Shown: positions 41,729 to 53,371 of the stretch, one piece after another
Numbering within the stretch: the stretch's first letter is position 1
Layout: each line of letters opens with the position of its first letter
Assembly (NCBI GenBank): GCA_002900995.3
Contig: CM035305.1
Span: forward strand, 5,302,908-5,366,907
Direction: 5' to 3'
DNA length: 64,000 nucleotides
DNA from: Ganoderma boninense
Lineage: Eukaryota; Basidiomycota; Agaricomycetes; Polyporales; Polyporaceae
Program-made: the position numbers and the translations under genes
Notes under the pieces: generated by a model
Told to the model about the DNA's origin: nothing
The model's input: the letters and a program-made list of their open reading frames with translations, nothing else
The model's database searches: none

Positions 41729-44662
41729 ATGACGATCTTCCGCTCTCAAGGCCCGCCGTTCGTGCCCCCGCGCGACGATATGACGCTTCCCCAGTTCATT
41801 CTTGACGACGTGGGCGCCGAACGCACGCGTCCGGTTCGCCCAACTCACGTTCCGTGCTTGATAGATTCCGAGACTGGGAAGACGGTATACCTAGAAGAGG
41901 TATGTGTCGAGACTATCCATCTTTGCGTGCTCGGTTACTGACGGAAGAGCGTTTCAGCTTCGCGCTCGCAGCCATGCGCTGGCCCGCTCTATGAAGGCAC
42001 GGTACCGTATTGGTGTGTAACCAAGCAAAGCTACGTGGAACGTGAAAAGCCTAACACTCTAGTTCAGGTGTCGGGAACGTCGGTTCGTAGACCCGCTGTT
42101 TCTTCTCCGCCTGGGACGGGGATAACGATTGGGACGCAGTTTCTTTGTTCATTCCCAATCACATCGGTGGGCGCTCCCAGCTTGCAGCCTTCCGGTGAAA
42201 CAATCTCACCTGAGTCAATAACGAATGCAGACTATGGTGTCATCATTTGGGCCGTCCACAAGCTGGGCGGTATCGCGGCGTAGGTTCTCGGAGCATTCTT
42301 CCCCAGTAGTCTGCTGATAGTGGCGCAGACCGCACAGCTCGACGTTAACCGCTGAGGAATTCGGTAAGCTGCACCAGGAGATTTGTCGCTTATCCTCGTG
42401 TTCAGAGCTCTGTCGGGTCATACAGCGTACCAGCTGGGGATCACGCAGGCGTCGCTCGTGGTAGCATACCCGAGTAGCTGTGAAACAGCGCTCGCCGCCA
42501 TGAAGATGTGCAATATTCCCGAGAGTGGACTCGTCCTCCTAGACGGCCATCTCGCTCCCGACTCGCCTTTCCCGTCCCTCGAATCCCTTGTTTTGGAGCC
42601 TGATCGTCACCCTGCTTATGTTGAGCATAAGCTCAAGCCCGGCGAAGCGAAGATGGCTATCGCTCTGCTGTGCTTCTCGTCGGGCACCACGGGAAATCCA
42701 AAGGTAAGATGGTTACCTGGGACTGACGGGGGACCTTGACGCGCGAGACCTGACGGCGAGTCCACACATAGGCGGTCGCAGTATCGCACTACAATTCCAT
42801 CTGCGCTATCATCCAGACCGCGATGATCAACCGGGTCTACGAACAGTACGCGCCATGGAAGGACCAGCGGTTCCGACCGGGGGACGTTGGCGACGGAAGT
42901 AGGTGCCCGACGTCATCTACCACTCGTGCATTTCATTGACACTGCTGTCCCAAATTCGCTCTCAGGCCTTCCATCTTACCGTAAGTTGATATGAACCTTT
43001 GATCTCCCACATATAATTAAGAATATCGTCTGGGTGCAGACATCTACGGCTTGATAGTGAACGTGAGGTATTCGTTGAAATGCCGTCGACAACTCACTGA
43101 ATGTGCCCGTAGCTGCATTTCATGCTGTATGCAGGCGTGCGTGCACCTTTCTCGCAGTCCTGGAATAATTAATCTCACATTCGGGAGTGAGAACAGTTGA
43201 CTGTGGTCGTATCCAAGGGGTTTGTGTTCGAAAGATACCTGCAAAACATCCAGCGCTATCGGATCACCCACCTAACGTGAGTGGCCTTCCTTTTCCCCAA
43301 TTCCGAGAATGCTGTATTCATCTTGTCTGCAGCATGGTCCCCGCACAAGCGGTGTTGCTTTGCAAGGTGCGTCGCGCCTTTCCTCCTCGAGAGCGAGCGA
43401 CGCGCAGTGCGGATGTTGATGAGGTTCGAACGCTGCTGTAGCACCCGCTGACCAAGAACTACGACCTCTCAAGCGTGCGGTCCTGCCTGATTGGGGCTGC
43501 GCCGCTCTCCCCCGAGATGCATGCGGAGCTCACGAAGCTGTTCCCGGACGCGCATTTCGGGCAAGGCTATGGTGTGTATTCTTCTCGTACTACCATTACC
43601 ATGCCGGGCCATCCCAGTCAAACCGACTTCCCGTTGTGTGCGCAGGGATGACCGAGACGTCATGTATCATTGCCACTGTGAGTCTCGCTCCCCCAACCGG
43701 TTAATGCTGTCCCAACGTACTCCTGCTTCGCAACCTCCGCAGTTCCCGGTGTCGATGAAGGTCAGCGATCCAGCGAGCGTCGGCCAGCTGGCCCCAGGGA
43801 CGAGCGCGAAGGTCGTCAAGGCGGACGGCACGCTCGCGGGCGTCGGGGAGTGCGGCGAGCTGCTCGTGCACGGGCCGCAGATCGTCCTGGGGTACTACCG
43901 CAATCCCAAAGCGTGAGTGCCCTCGCGTTTTGTTATGTCCACATGCAGGCTGACTGATGAGAGACGGCCAGGACGAAAGAAACGATCGACGACGACGGGT
44001 GAGGGGGCTCCATACGAGCCTTCCATTGGTGTCAGAGCGGCGGGATGCTGATTTAGTATGCAAGGTGGCTCCGGACGGGCGACGAGGTCAAGTTCGACGC
44101 GGAGGGCAACGTCTTCATCACAGATCGGATCAAGGTAAGCTGCGTACCATCATCCCAGTAACGTTGTTGCGTAAGTCCTTCGTTTGACCACCGATGGTGC
44201 GGAACGCGAAAACAAACAAAACAGGACCTCATCAAGGTAAAGGGCCTCCAAGTCGCCCCGTCCGAGCTCGAAGGGTACCTCCTCAGCCACCCGGATGTAG
44301 CGGACGCGGCGGTGATCGGCGTCCCAGACGACTACGCCGGGGAGCTCCCGCGCGCGTTCGTCGTGCTCAAGGCCGAGGTCGCGGACGCCGTGCAGCAGGA
44401 CCAGCGGTTGGCGGCGCGGGTGAAGGGGAACCTGTACGACGTGAGTTTGCGTCGATGCGGCATCCGCCGCTGAAACAGATGCTTATAAACCTGACACGGA
44501 TTTTGGCAGACGGTCGCGTCGAGAGCGGCGAGGTACAAGCGGCTCGAGGGCGGGGTGGAGTTCGTCGACGCGATTCCGAAGAACGGATCTGGGAAGATCT
44601 TGCGTCGCGTCCTTAGGGACCTCCACCAGCGGACCCGCACCCGGGAGCGCGCGCGACTGTGA
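41729..44662 (+). CDS. AMP-forming acyl-CoA ligase (4-coumarate:CoA ligase-like)
   Basis: A multi-exon gene from ATG 41729 to TGA 44660-44662. Exons read in order: [91 protein letters not shown] with AVAVSHYNS (the A3 adenylation motif); YHIYGLIVN; GQGYGMTETS (A5); [30 protein letters not shown] (A7-A8, linker included); and [17 protein letters not shown] (A10, with the catalytic Lys of PKNGSGKI). Such enzymes adenylate a carboxylic acid with ATP and transfer it to CoA. The substrate could be an aromatic or fatty acid. Several small exons and unusual donors (GTGTAA near 42015) make the middle boundaries provisional, but no broken frame was found. The next gene is convergent, ending 263 bp away. 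Confidence 0.8.
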
Positions 44663-44924
44663 CCGTTCCCCACCCCCAGTTGTCCGGCGCTTTCGCGTCA
44701 AAGCACTCGCATCATATCTCCACCACTTCGAACTTGACGAGAGTTCTGTTGTAGTTTGATTTTTGTCCTCGCCGCATCTATCCGAGAATAATAACTGAAT
44801 GCAGCGGACCTACGGTGGCCATCCGGCCATCCGAAGATAAACACGAGCGAGTTGCCAGTGAGTATGTAGGCGATCACGAAAGGCTGGATTGCCGCGTGCC
44901 AGACCGGCACTTCCAGTTCCAATG

Positions 44925-46445
44925 CTACTCAATCTGGCTATACGGCGGAGGAGCAGTACTAGAAGTAGAGTAAGTGGAGCCTGAGTAATCTGCGAAGGTC
45001 AAAGCGTCCGAGTCGCCGACATCCCCAGCCCGATACTCCAACCTCCGTCCCCGGCGACCAAGATCGCCACTCCGTACCCCTTGCGAGTCTTCCCCTCCCG
45101 CTCCTTCCACTGGTAGGCTTATTTCCGCCGTAGCCCTCTGTGTGGCAGTAGCTGTACGCTGCACCGAGGGCAACATAGACTCGGAGCCGTCCGACCAATG
45201 CCCCTTCCCGAGCCCTGGTCTTGGCCTGGGTCTTTCGCGTACGTCGGTATCGCTAGAACCGTCAAGCTGCCACTGGCGGGAGCCGCTCTCAAGATCACGA
45301 GCACGGTCGTGCTCTGGAACAGGCGGAGCCTGGCAGACGGTGCGTGCGGGATCTGGGGATATAGACGCGATCAGCTCAAGGGAGCAATAAGCAGCTTTGA
45401 CCGCGAGTCTGACGGGTCGCGTCCACGTGAGAAGTCGTGCGGTGAGCAGAAAGGCGCATATAGCATGACTTACCGTACCGCTCCAGACCGCCGCGTCCGA
45501 CTCTCTCCCTCGCCCTGAACACTGGCGTTGTGCCCCTCCTCCTCCTCGCCCTCCAGACGCAGAAGAGCCCGGCCGCGAGCACGAACCCGGCGGCCAACGA
45601 CCCGAGCGCGGCCCCGGCGATGGCGCCAGGCGTCGACCCGCCCGGGCTTCTGCCGGACGAGCTTGGATCCGGGGAGCCCGAGGCTGCGCCGGGCGATGGC
45701 GTTGCTACTCCGACCGCATCAGCGTGACTGGTTCTATATGATAGATAGATGGAGTGGAACTTGTGCGGGCTTCGCGCTTCGCTGTCGACTCACTCGAGGA
45801 TCCGCCCGGGCCTGTCCGGCTGCTCGACGGGCTCCCTGTGCTCCCTGCGGGTGCTCCCGCACCTGTGGATGATGAAGGAGAGGAGGAGGGATTCGTGGTC
45901 GTCGTTAGGGTGGTGGAGTCGGGCGGCGGCGAAGTGAAAGAGAACGAAGTTGTTGGTTGGCCACCAGAAAGAGAAGGGGAGGAAGACGATGGGATGATTG
46001 TGCCGTCGCTAGTCTGCTGTGGCGTGCCAGTGGATGCACTCGGACTCGAACTGGAGGTGGGCGAGTTCGAGTTCGACAGGCATGGGTCGTCCCCCTGCTC
46101 CACCGTGAAGCTTTCCGAGATGCGCGCCCCGCTCGCCCCGTTCACGCCGGTGTCCGTGAGCTCCAGGATGAGGTTCGTGCCCGCGGCGACGGTCGCGACC
46201 CAGTGGAGGACGTTGTCGGTGAGGCCGTCGTTGGAGAACACCAGCGCGCCGGAGTCGGCGTCGCGGAGGCTGAGCGTGTACGGGGGCAGGCCGCCTTGCC
46301 AGGTGAACGTGTCCTCGGCGCACTCTGCGATCGGCTGTGGTGCGTCCATCTCGAGTGTCGATGCATCTGACGCGATGCTGGTGCGGATGAGTGATAGGAT
46401 GAGCGGCGCGAGGAGGGAGTAGGCATATTGGCAAGGGCGGGGCAT
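44925..46445 (-). CDS. Single-pass membrane protein with Ser/Thr-rich ectodomain and PPPY tail
   Basis: Exons 46445-45794, 45704-45474 and 45352-44925 join in phase to 436 aa. The start has a signal peptide-like segment (YAYSLLAPLILSLIRTSIASDA). An extracellular region follows (CAEDTFTWQGGLPPYTLSL, a beta-sandwich-like pattern common in fungal surface proteins; HWVATVAAGTNLILELTD), then a long Ser/Thr/Pro stretch suited to O-mannosylation, then one membrane helix (AGAALGSLAAGFVLAAGLF) with a basic stop-transfer (RARRRR). The cytosolic tail is about 170 residues and ends PPPYSQIE. PPxY binds WW domains such as those of Rsp5-type ubiquitin ligases. Overall it resembles fungal wall-sensor or surface glycoproteins of unknown function. 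Orientation places the tail inside. It is convergent with the acyl-CoA ligase gene. Confidence 0.75.
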
Positions 46446-48970
46446 GGAGTCGGGCGATCGAGGGATCGATGTTGGAATTCTGGAGAATGTCGTACTACTT
46501 AATACTCTCTCCTGTGGGGAAACATATAGAGTGGTGAAGTCGGCGTGCAATAAGATGGTAATGAAAACGGAACGCACGTTGTACAGGGTTTCGTGGAGAG
46601 ACGACGCGTCGCTTACGAACGGGGTACCTGTGGGATGGGGGTTCAGCCGCACGCGAACTTCATAAGTAACATTGACTTGTTCTCATGCGCCAATGCTCAT
46701 CACCACCTTCTGAGACACCCGACAACGAGAAGTTGAAGAAGACCCTCGGGATGTCTTCCCCGCAGTTGGACACCCAGTGTGGGAGTGAATAGCAAGGCGT
46801 ATATCGACCATCGACCATGTGCACTGGTCAGAGCTTCAAGTTTATTATTGTACCTCCAAAGGATTTGGGGGGCTTTGTGAGCTCCGGAATAGAATGTTTA
46901 ATCAATTGTACCTCTGATCATACGAATAATCGAGCTCAAATCAGTTCTTGCTCTCTAATATAGATAGTAAATCCCCACACCTTTTGAATTGCCTTTCAGC
47001 ATTGACGGCGCTGTCATTTTACCTCAGGCTTCCAAAGGTACCGACAGTGGCAGGATCCGCGGAATCGATCGCTAGCACTGGCAGCGTGGTCGCCCGAGCT
47101 TGGCATAGCACTCGCCTCACGAGGGGATGCCAGAATGTTCATGGGGAACAAGGCCAAGTACGGATCGTAGCTCGGCAAAGAGGCTGCCTCTCGTGAAAGT
47201 TGGTCGGATGATGTTTTATACTCCGGATTGGCATTCCACTGGTGTGCGTCACGACGGCGAACTCGAGAAACCGTGCGCATATATGGGCCTGGAGTGATCA
47301 CATCCGAAGCCCCCCCATTGACATCAACATCCCTCCCGTTCCATTCGAGTCCAAAGCTCGACCCGCCAACGGCCATCCGGGCCATGACCACGACTACGAA
47401 AGGCCCCGCCCTCGCGGCCGAAGGCTCCGAACGGGACTTGGAGGAGATGCATGCACGTCCATGCGGCGAAAACTGCTATATGGGGGGCGGGCGCGAGGCG
47501 GGAGCGATTGGCTGGCGTTCTTCCAGGTCCCAGGTAGGTGTGTGCCAGGCTGTATGCAAACCACAGCGGGTAGAGTCAGACGCGATGAGCCCAGTGTCCC
47601 ACGTCCATATGCTCCCGCTCGCAGGACCAACTTAGTCTGAGAAGCAAGCGGCAGAATGGCAGCATGTCAGGAACCGCGCACGAAACAGATGTTGTCGAAG
47701 GCACTCACCAAGCCTGCCCCCGCGAGTGCTGCCTTGCGGCCGGCAAGCGGATTGCTTCGGGATCGACGGGGGAGTTGAAGTGACCCAGAAGGCGGTCGTG
47801 GTCTCCGGGTTCAGATGCCTCGTCCTGAACAAGCGCCATGCATCCGAGAGCGCGCAAGTCAAGGATGCTGGCGTGGGTTCCGATTCCACCTAGAATCGGT
47901 CATCTGCTTGTACTGCGCACACTGTGTCACGTGTTTTTCGTGGCACCGATCAATGTTGTGGTCACGGGCTCGGTAGCGCCGTCATGTCACACCATGCGTC
48001 ACATTGTGCGTGATGCGTAATGTAAGCTGCTGCACGGTGTCGCATAGCACATGTGAGTTATTCAGGCATGTTTGAAAGCTGCATAAGGTGCGACGTCAAC
48101 AGTTTTTGAGTGGTTGTACCATAGAGGAACGTAGAAGTAAAGATCACATCGACAGTGCGCGCTAGCTGTTCTGGGCGGCTTGTGTTATGATACATATGTG
48201 AGGAATTGGCTACAGTGTACTTAGTATCGCGGGACGGCGGCGGCCGGTCAGCAGGGGATATGTCCAACGCGCCCACTGCCTACAAGAATCCGGAGACGCA
48301 GAAGTCGCGCGCGGAGTCGGATGCGGACGTGCACGGTCTTCCAGCTGGCCATTGCGCACGTTGGTCGATGGCGTGTTAACCGTCAGTTTCTTCAGCCATG
48401 CATCACGGCGCAGACGGCATTGAGCAGCTCTTCCGGGTAGCAGGAGCGGAAGGAAGGAGCTGCATCGGGCAGCGGCGGAAAGAAGGACGTGTTCTAACTC
48501 GACGACGACGACAGGTGGTGGTGTAGGGCCTGAGCGTGCGGGAGGCGAGGGCTCGAGTGGCCGCTGGACATGATTAATGGGTGTAAATCGGGATCGCAAG
48601 AATGATAAGACTCGCCGTTGGTTGGTCGCGAGCGAAAAGCGAACCTGTGCTTCGCGTACCCGGGTACGCGGCGGCGGTCCGTACGTTGGTGGCCGGAAGC
48701 ATACGAGCGGATGCGGTTTAAGGCAAATAACTGACATCTGCGATGAGTGGTATTGTGGGCTAAATTGGGCTGTAAACTGTTATATCCGCCGCAGGAGGCT
48801 GACTTGGTTGACTAGTCAGCCACATTGTCGCATGCTTTCGTACTTGAAAGGTAAGCGGTGTCAAGTGTTGACGTTTGTTGTTAGTGGCCCAGTGGAATCG
48901 GGTCTGGCGCGCGCAGCGTCGCGTTCAACAAGTATCGGATAAGTGTACGTTAAAGACCTCCAGCTCCGAG
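46446..48970. other. Spacer, nothing recognised
   Basis: About 2.5 kb with only short conflicting frames on both strands. I see no family signature. Confidence 0.45.
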
Positions 48971-49045
48971 CTCCAAGGCGGGAGCCGCGTCAGCGCGCGA
49001 TGGCCAGGCAAGCACGTGACCGTGTCATGGAGTTTGTTAGGTGCA

Positions 49046-49056
49046 GGGTTAGGGTT
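49046..49056 (+). repeat. Interstitial telomere-like GGGTTAGGGTT
   Basis: GGGTTAGGGTT next to repeat X copy C. The same word pair recurs at 51893-51903 and, inverted, at 58481-58492. It is too short to be a telomere; it may be a telobox-type promoter element that was duplicated with the unit. Confidence 0.5.
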
Positions 49057-49060
49057 ATAT

Positions 49061-49206
49061 AGTTAGCGCCGACACGGGATTGGCCAGGATTGGTCAGGAT
49101 TGGTCGTCGTCTGGATTTTTGTCGGGCATCGGGCGAGATTTGCCAAGGGTGGACAGCCACGCCCAGTTATCGTTGCTGTCGCCTTCATCTCTGCTTGTCT
49201 CATATT
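49061..49206 (-). repeat. Dispersed short repeat X, copy C
   Basis: Reverse-oriented copy: GATTGGTCGTCGTCTGG, TTTTTGTCGGGCATCGGGCG, then CTGCTTGTCTCAT. Confidence 0.7.
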
Positions 49207-51581
49207 ACTAACTCGTCGACCTATGTCGTGGCAAGTTCGATGTTTGGAAGACTCCACACAGCCACAGACATCACTGCCGTGCCCTAGGTCGACAACGTGC
49301 GACTACCTACTGCCAGTTCGATGCCAGTGCCGAAGACACACGCTTCGATGAATTCGAAGATCGTGTTGCAAACACTCGGACGCCCCAGCTCTCAGCTTGC
49401 AGTTGCACCCTGGAAAGACATCTCCGGCCCTTCCTAGAGCTCGAAGTCCAGCTCGAGGTCCTGGGTTTGGCTCTTACCGCCGTGTGCACGGCACGCAGGG
49501 GCAGATCTCCTTTTGTGACCCTCGTCGTAGCGGTAGCCTATCGCATTTTCTTCGTCACAGTCCTGAATGACAATTCCATCCATGGCGACGGCAAGTTTCA
49601 TCCGAAGCCATATCTCTTATGTTCTTGGCACAGTCAGTGCATGAGTTCGCGGCGGCCTTTAACGATCGCAGATCTTCCGCTCGAAACTGGTTGGTGACGA
49701 GTGTTCAAGTTGGGGGAACGATGCCCTCCGACACCGTTTGAACTCCTGTGCACAGACTATGGAACTGGATGAATTCGACGCTTCTCGGGATGATGGAATC
49801 CGGACAGGGGAACGTCCACGCTTCGGACTGGAAGCGACTCCTCCTATCGGGTCTTTCTCCTCCTCCCCGCACCGTATGTACCATTCTTACATCGCCGACA
49901 CGGACTGGTGTACACTGCATTCCTCCAAGATACTAGCTCGACCCGGCCGTAAAACCATGACGGTAAGCTCAAGCTTTGTCCCGTTGCTTTCTGGGGCACA
50001 TATAGGCTCCTAACCTAGCAGCATATAGCAGCATATAGTCGGATCCAAGCCGCGTACCGCGGGCCTGCATGAGTTCCGGGACATGTGCATGTACTGGGGC
50101 GCCCGCGGTAGAGCTGCCCTTACGAACGTGCTCGCACGCCCGCCGCTCGAGCGGTTTCTCCCGGACTTCATGCACCCCGCGGTCTAGGACATCTTCGACT
50201 TGTCCCTTCCTGATGGTATCTTCTTCGTTCGTGAGGGGTATATGCTCCTCGTAGACCGTCTTTGCAAAGCTCGCACGGAGAAAGCAGCGTCCGAAATGCA
50301 CGGATGCGCGCTCTCGGCTCAGCGGATCGTCGGCATGTAGTTCCTAGCCCCGATCCCTCTGCAGGGAAACAGCTCACATTAGCAGGCAAATTGCACTTCT
50401 TGCTGCGCTTGCTGGTGCAATGCCTGCCACGCGAAGAGACGGCCATCTTCACGTCCTCGCGCGCCTGACCAAAGAACTGACCGCAGGCGCACACAGACTC
50501 GTCCTCATCTCGCCGGGACCCGTCCCCGTCGCCCCAGATGCGCTCGACAGCGACCATCGCGCCATCGCGCACTTTACGACCCGCGCCATCCACACCCGTG
50601 TGCTTGCGAGCGTCATGGCCGCAGCACCTCGACGCCGCCCTCAAAGCCAGCCGTCGTCCCAGCAAGTGTAAGTTAGCTCAGACCCGTTCGCAGCGGCGTT
50701 CTCCCATTGCGCTCCTCTTCGAGAACATGGCCCTCGGCTACGCGCGCGACGGGCGCTCGCGCCAGGTCCAGAGCCCCCGCTTCGCGCCGTTCGCAGTTCG
50801 CTTCCGCAACCCCCTGTGCACACGTACATCACTGTCATCAGCAGGGGGACCCCCCTCCCGCTCCTCGGCCCTCAACGTTCAACCCGACCCAAGGGTGCAC
50901 ACGACACGGACGCGCGCGCGCGCAGACGCCGCGTCGCGCGCCGCGATGCGCGTCTTCTGCCGGAGCGAGGACGAATCCAGCTGGGGCGCACGACGGTGGC
51001 CGTCCGACTCCTCCGAGTACAGTACCGCGACTTCGCGCAGCGCAGGGCGGGACGGATGCGAGATGGAGCTCTTGGGGGTCGCTGCAGGACAACTTCGCAT
51101 GGCCGAGCGCGAGCGTTGCGGCACTCTGTGCGGCCGCGAGGTCTGGCTCGCGGGACTGGGGTGGTGGCCATGGACTCAGAGGGCACTGTTCTGCCGCGCG
51201 TCGGGCTCGGACTCGGGGCACGACTCCGAGTCGGGGGCGCTGTTCGACGCGTACGACTCGGAGCGGAGTGTAGGCCGCAGCGAGGACGATATATGCGCGT
51301 CCCGCGTTGTCACCCCTCGGGGAGAACGTGGCTGTGGCGAGACCGTTGGCGGGGAACTCGGAGTCGAAGAAGGAGAAGGAGGGTTCGCGGAGATCGCCCG
51401 GCTGAAGCAGGCTCTGCGTGAGGGGTTGCACGACGAGGAGCGGCCGGTGCCCGTGCTGCACGCGCTGATCGTCTCGTATGGGGAGCGAGAGTTCGAAGTG
51501 GACCTCGGCCGGACGTTAATAGTTATCACGCACGCCGACGAGTTGAGATCCTGCAAACCGAAAGCAATGTCTTTAAGCTTT

Positions 51582-53371
51582 GGGAATCGTCGTATACACT
51601 TTCAAACATTCCTACTCAGCCGTTATTGTGTGCTTTCGTGTTGGCCTCACGATGATTCTAAGTAGCTGCCGGTCACGTACGGTCACCAGACCTCCTGGCC
51701 CAGGCGACAAGTTCAATGTTCCCTTTAATAACAGGAGGTCCCTATCATGATATAACGAGCCATCGACAACGTGGACGCCTTCGGAGTGAAGCGGGGTTGG
51801 GAGTCGGGGCAGACATGTCTGGCGAGTCAGGTTGAAGGCGGGAGTCGCGTCAGCGCACGATGGCCAGGTGACCGTAGTAAGTGTTTGATGCAGGGTTAGG
51901 GTTGGATCATTAGCGCCGCCACTGGTATTGGCCAGGATTGGTCCTCGTCCGGATTTTTGTCGGGCATCGGGCGAAACTTGCCGAGGGTACTCAAGGTCCC
52001 TCTTGTCCTTGTCGCCTTCATCTGTGCTTGTCTTATTTTAATCATGTTTTTCGGCTCCCTGGCCTTACCCTGAACTTAGCGACTTAATGTTCCAGCGCCA
52101 TGAAAAGGTCAGTCTAGTCCAGGAATGTCGGATGTTGCATTAGACGGTGGACGAGCTCCGCGTTCTATGTAGCGTTGTGACCTCTGCAGACCAACACACT
52201 CGGCACTCATGGGCTTGGCCGCACTCCTTACCTCCCGGCCAGCTTCCTTTCACGCAACATGAATGGTTCCCACTATTCTCTTTCAACACCATCCGACATC
52301 TCATCCGTCGACACCGAGGCCTGAGGAGCTCTACGCCAGCTCTCGTGCCAGAACCTGTTCTCTGCTGAGCGCTGAGCTGCCGTCCCCAGTCTCTCGCTCT
52401 CAGACCCCCATTCTATTCTAGAACTCCGCCACCCACCGAGTGCTCAGCGAGCCCCTCACGCCCCTCCCCTGGCCTCTCCCATCCACAGCCACGGGCTCGC
52501 ACTCGCAAGAGCGATGGTGTTCTCCTTCCAGTTCCTCAGCCTCCAGGTGACGAGGCTAGTGATGGAAATTGGCTGAAGTCGACGCTTATCGGGATGACGG
52601 ATTCGGAAAGGAGGAACACTTACGCGCGACAGCGACTTCTCCTATCCGACCTCTCTCTCCTCTCCGCATCGCACTGGTACTCGAATATAGCCGTATCAGA
52701 CTAGGGTACGCCACATTCCTGCAAGATCTCTTGTCCTTCGAAACATGACCGTAAGTTCAAGCTTTATCCTGGTGCTTTCTGAGGTGTACAGGCCCCTGAC
52801 GTAGGAGCATAGACTCGCACCCAAGAATCAAGCCGTGGCCACTGGGAACCCGTCAGTAGCAGTGGCCTGCGAGAATTCCGGGACACCTACTGGGGTGCCC
52901 GAGGCAGAACGGCCCTCAAGAACGTGCTCACGCGCCCGCCGCTCGAGTGGTTTCTCCACTTCAGGCAACCCGCCGTCCAGGACCTCTTCGATTTGTCCCT
53001 CCCTGACGGTCTCCACTTCGTCCGCGAGGAATATCTTCTGCTCGCTGACCGCCTCCGTAACTCTCGCAAACAGAAGGCGGTGTCCGAGATGCACGGATGC
53101 TTGTTGCTGGGTCAGCAGGGCGTCGGTATGTGGCTCCTACTCCCGATCTTTCTGCAGGGAAACATCTGACGTTAACAGGGAAATCGCACTTTTTGCTACT
53201 CTTCCTGGTGCAATGCCTGTCACGCGAAGAGACGATCCTCTTCACGTCCTCCCACGGAGATACCTATCTCTTCGATGAAGACGGTATTGTCAGGACGAGG
53301 ACGGCTGACTTCTCCCCATCCACTCACCTCCTCGAGGACTTTCCTGAGCCCCCCGGAAGGCTGTGGTCACT
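51582..53371 (+). repeat. Long inverted repeat, left arm
   Basis: Nearly identical to the reverse complement of 57006-58808. Differences seen are a few substitutions and two indels of about 7 bp. The arm holds repeat X copy D, the promoter region and the first exons of NTPase copy 2, and its inner end coincides with the base bordering the assembly gap. Confidence 0.85.
51911..52034 (-). repeat. Dispersed short repeat X, copy D
   Basis: Reverse-oriented copy with GGCCAGGATTGGTCCTCGTC, TTTTTGTCGGGCATCGGGCG and CTTCATCTGTGCTTGTCTTA, about 700 bp upstream of NTPase copy 2. Confidence 0.7.

Larger units (their letters stand above)
48971..51530 (+). pseudogene. Degenerate copy of the NTPase gene and its promoter region
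   Basis: The upstream block (48971-49206) matches 51835-52034. An N-terminal exon equivalent is open at 49759-49977 (ELDEFDASRDDG and TDWCTLHSSKILARPGRKTMT), longer than in the other copies. The NTPase part at 50040-50465 has a stop (TAG at the Gln of AVQDL, near 50186), Walker A is lost (GQQGVGKS replaced) and the frame is shifted. Sequence then jumps from the TSS of the post-Walker region directly to the RLVLIS segment of the C-terminal region (about 50480), so an internal deletion removed roughly 130 codons. The C-terminal part to about 51510 is diverged, with indels. It is a dead copy. Confidence 0.7.

Noticed and set aside
45754..46422. 222-codon plus-strand frame
   Set aside because: Antisense of the Ser/Thr-rich membrane protein exon.
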